Below, in pieces: positions 63,867 to 64,000 of a stretch of 64,000 nucleotides of DNA (position 1 is its first letter; every line of letters starts with the position of its first letter). Made by a program: the position numbers and the translations under genes. The stretch is taken from contig JAJRCF010000009.1 in assembly GCA_028679075.1 (NCBI GenBank), positions 22,113-86,112 of the forward strand, written 5' to 3'. This DNA is from Methanoregula sp. (GTDB lineage: Archaea; Halobacteriota; Methanomicrobia; Methanomicrobiales; Methanospirillaceae). A model generated the notes under the pieces. That model saw only the letters and a program-made list of their open reading frames with translations. It had not been told where the DNA came from and did no database searches.

Positions 63867-63913
63867 ATGATCAGGCTTTACATGCATTGCATGATACATG
63901 GGGGTGCGTTTAC

Positions 63914-64000
63914 TTGTATTCACCGGATACTACCAAGTACCTTATTCACATCAGCCTCACTGCAGAGGGGGTGGTCGAGAAACCTGACGTAGTCGGTGCC
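63914..64000 (+). CDS. dnaG: archaeal DnaG-like primase, N-terminus only
   Basis: 29 codons from TTG 63914 to the window edge. The product opens YSPDTTKYLIHISLTAEG and ends VVEKPDVVGA, the hallmark start of archaeal DnaG, a Toprim protein with primase activity that is also linked to the exosome. The TTG has GGGGGTG seven bases upstream. The rest of the gene is outside the window. Confidence 0.8.
   Translation, partial: MYSPDTTKYLIHISLTAEGVVEKPDVVGA

Overview
The window reads as a chromosomal segment of a methanogenic archaeon of the order Methanomicrobiales, probably Methanoregula or a close relative (inference from gene content; no search was run). The signs are archaeal: a form III RuBisCO, a geranylgeranylglyceryl phosphate synthase, archaeal ThrRS, family B DNA polymerase, XPD helicase, an archaeal DnaG start at the right edge, TATA boxes 25-30 bases before leaderless starts, and large surface proteins with LVIVD, IPT/TIG and PGF-pre-PGF-like domains. 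Coding DNA is GC rich and mostly compact.

Layout. 1-8.0 kb: a PAS sensor cut by the edge, iron alcohol dehydrogenase, alpha/beta hydrolase, divergent RuBisCO, and a giant beta-propeller surface protein. 8.2-14.6 kb: a stand-alone LytS-type membrane receptor, a small conserved-looking protein, then a seven-gene redox operon led by an ArsR-flavodoxin fusion with a palindromic operator. It continues with flavodoxin, flavodoxin-ferredoxin (EFR1), NapH-like polyferredoxin, a membrane protein, a radical SAM protein and another flavodoxin. 15-25.9 kb: uvrB, aglB (flanked by a second, decayed copy of the uvrB 3' end), a secreted protein, polB-mdh, and divergent pyrD-pyrK.

26-31.6 kb: two tandem PAS sensors (one lacking its kinase half), MobA-like protein, Ogt, XPD. 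31.6-34.9 kb: a defence/accessory island with three toxin-antitoxin pairs, a PIN remnant, a small inverted-repeat element and structured non-coding DNA. 34.9-45.3 kb: purB, a histidine-kinase-like protein without its phospho-acceptor His, two response regulators (one with a PadR-type output), and four surface proteins that may form one envelope complex.

45.8-56.8 kb: a long leftward housekeeping run: an asparagine-synthetase-like gene, gatC-gatA-gatB, topA, GGGP synthase, TrmJ-like methylase, dcd, thrS. 57.1-64 kb: tRNA-Leu(UAA), a GT-C-type membrane protein, DJ-1/PfpI, CheC, YwbE, a membrane-anchored protein, dihydroorotase, DUF167 and the start of dnaG.

The most promising under-described system is the ArsR-flavodoxin redox operon (9.3-14.6 kb). 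Next are the four-gene surface cluster at 40.5-45.3 kb and the uvrB-tail duplication around aglB.
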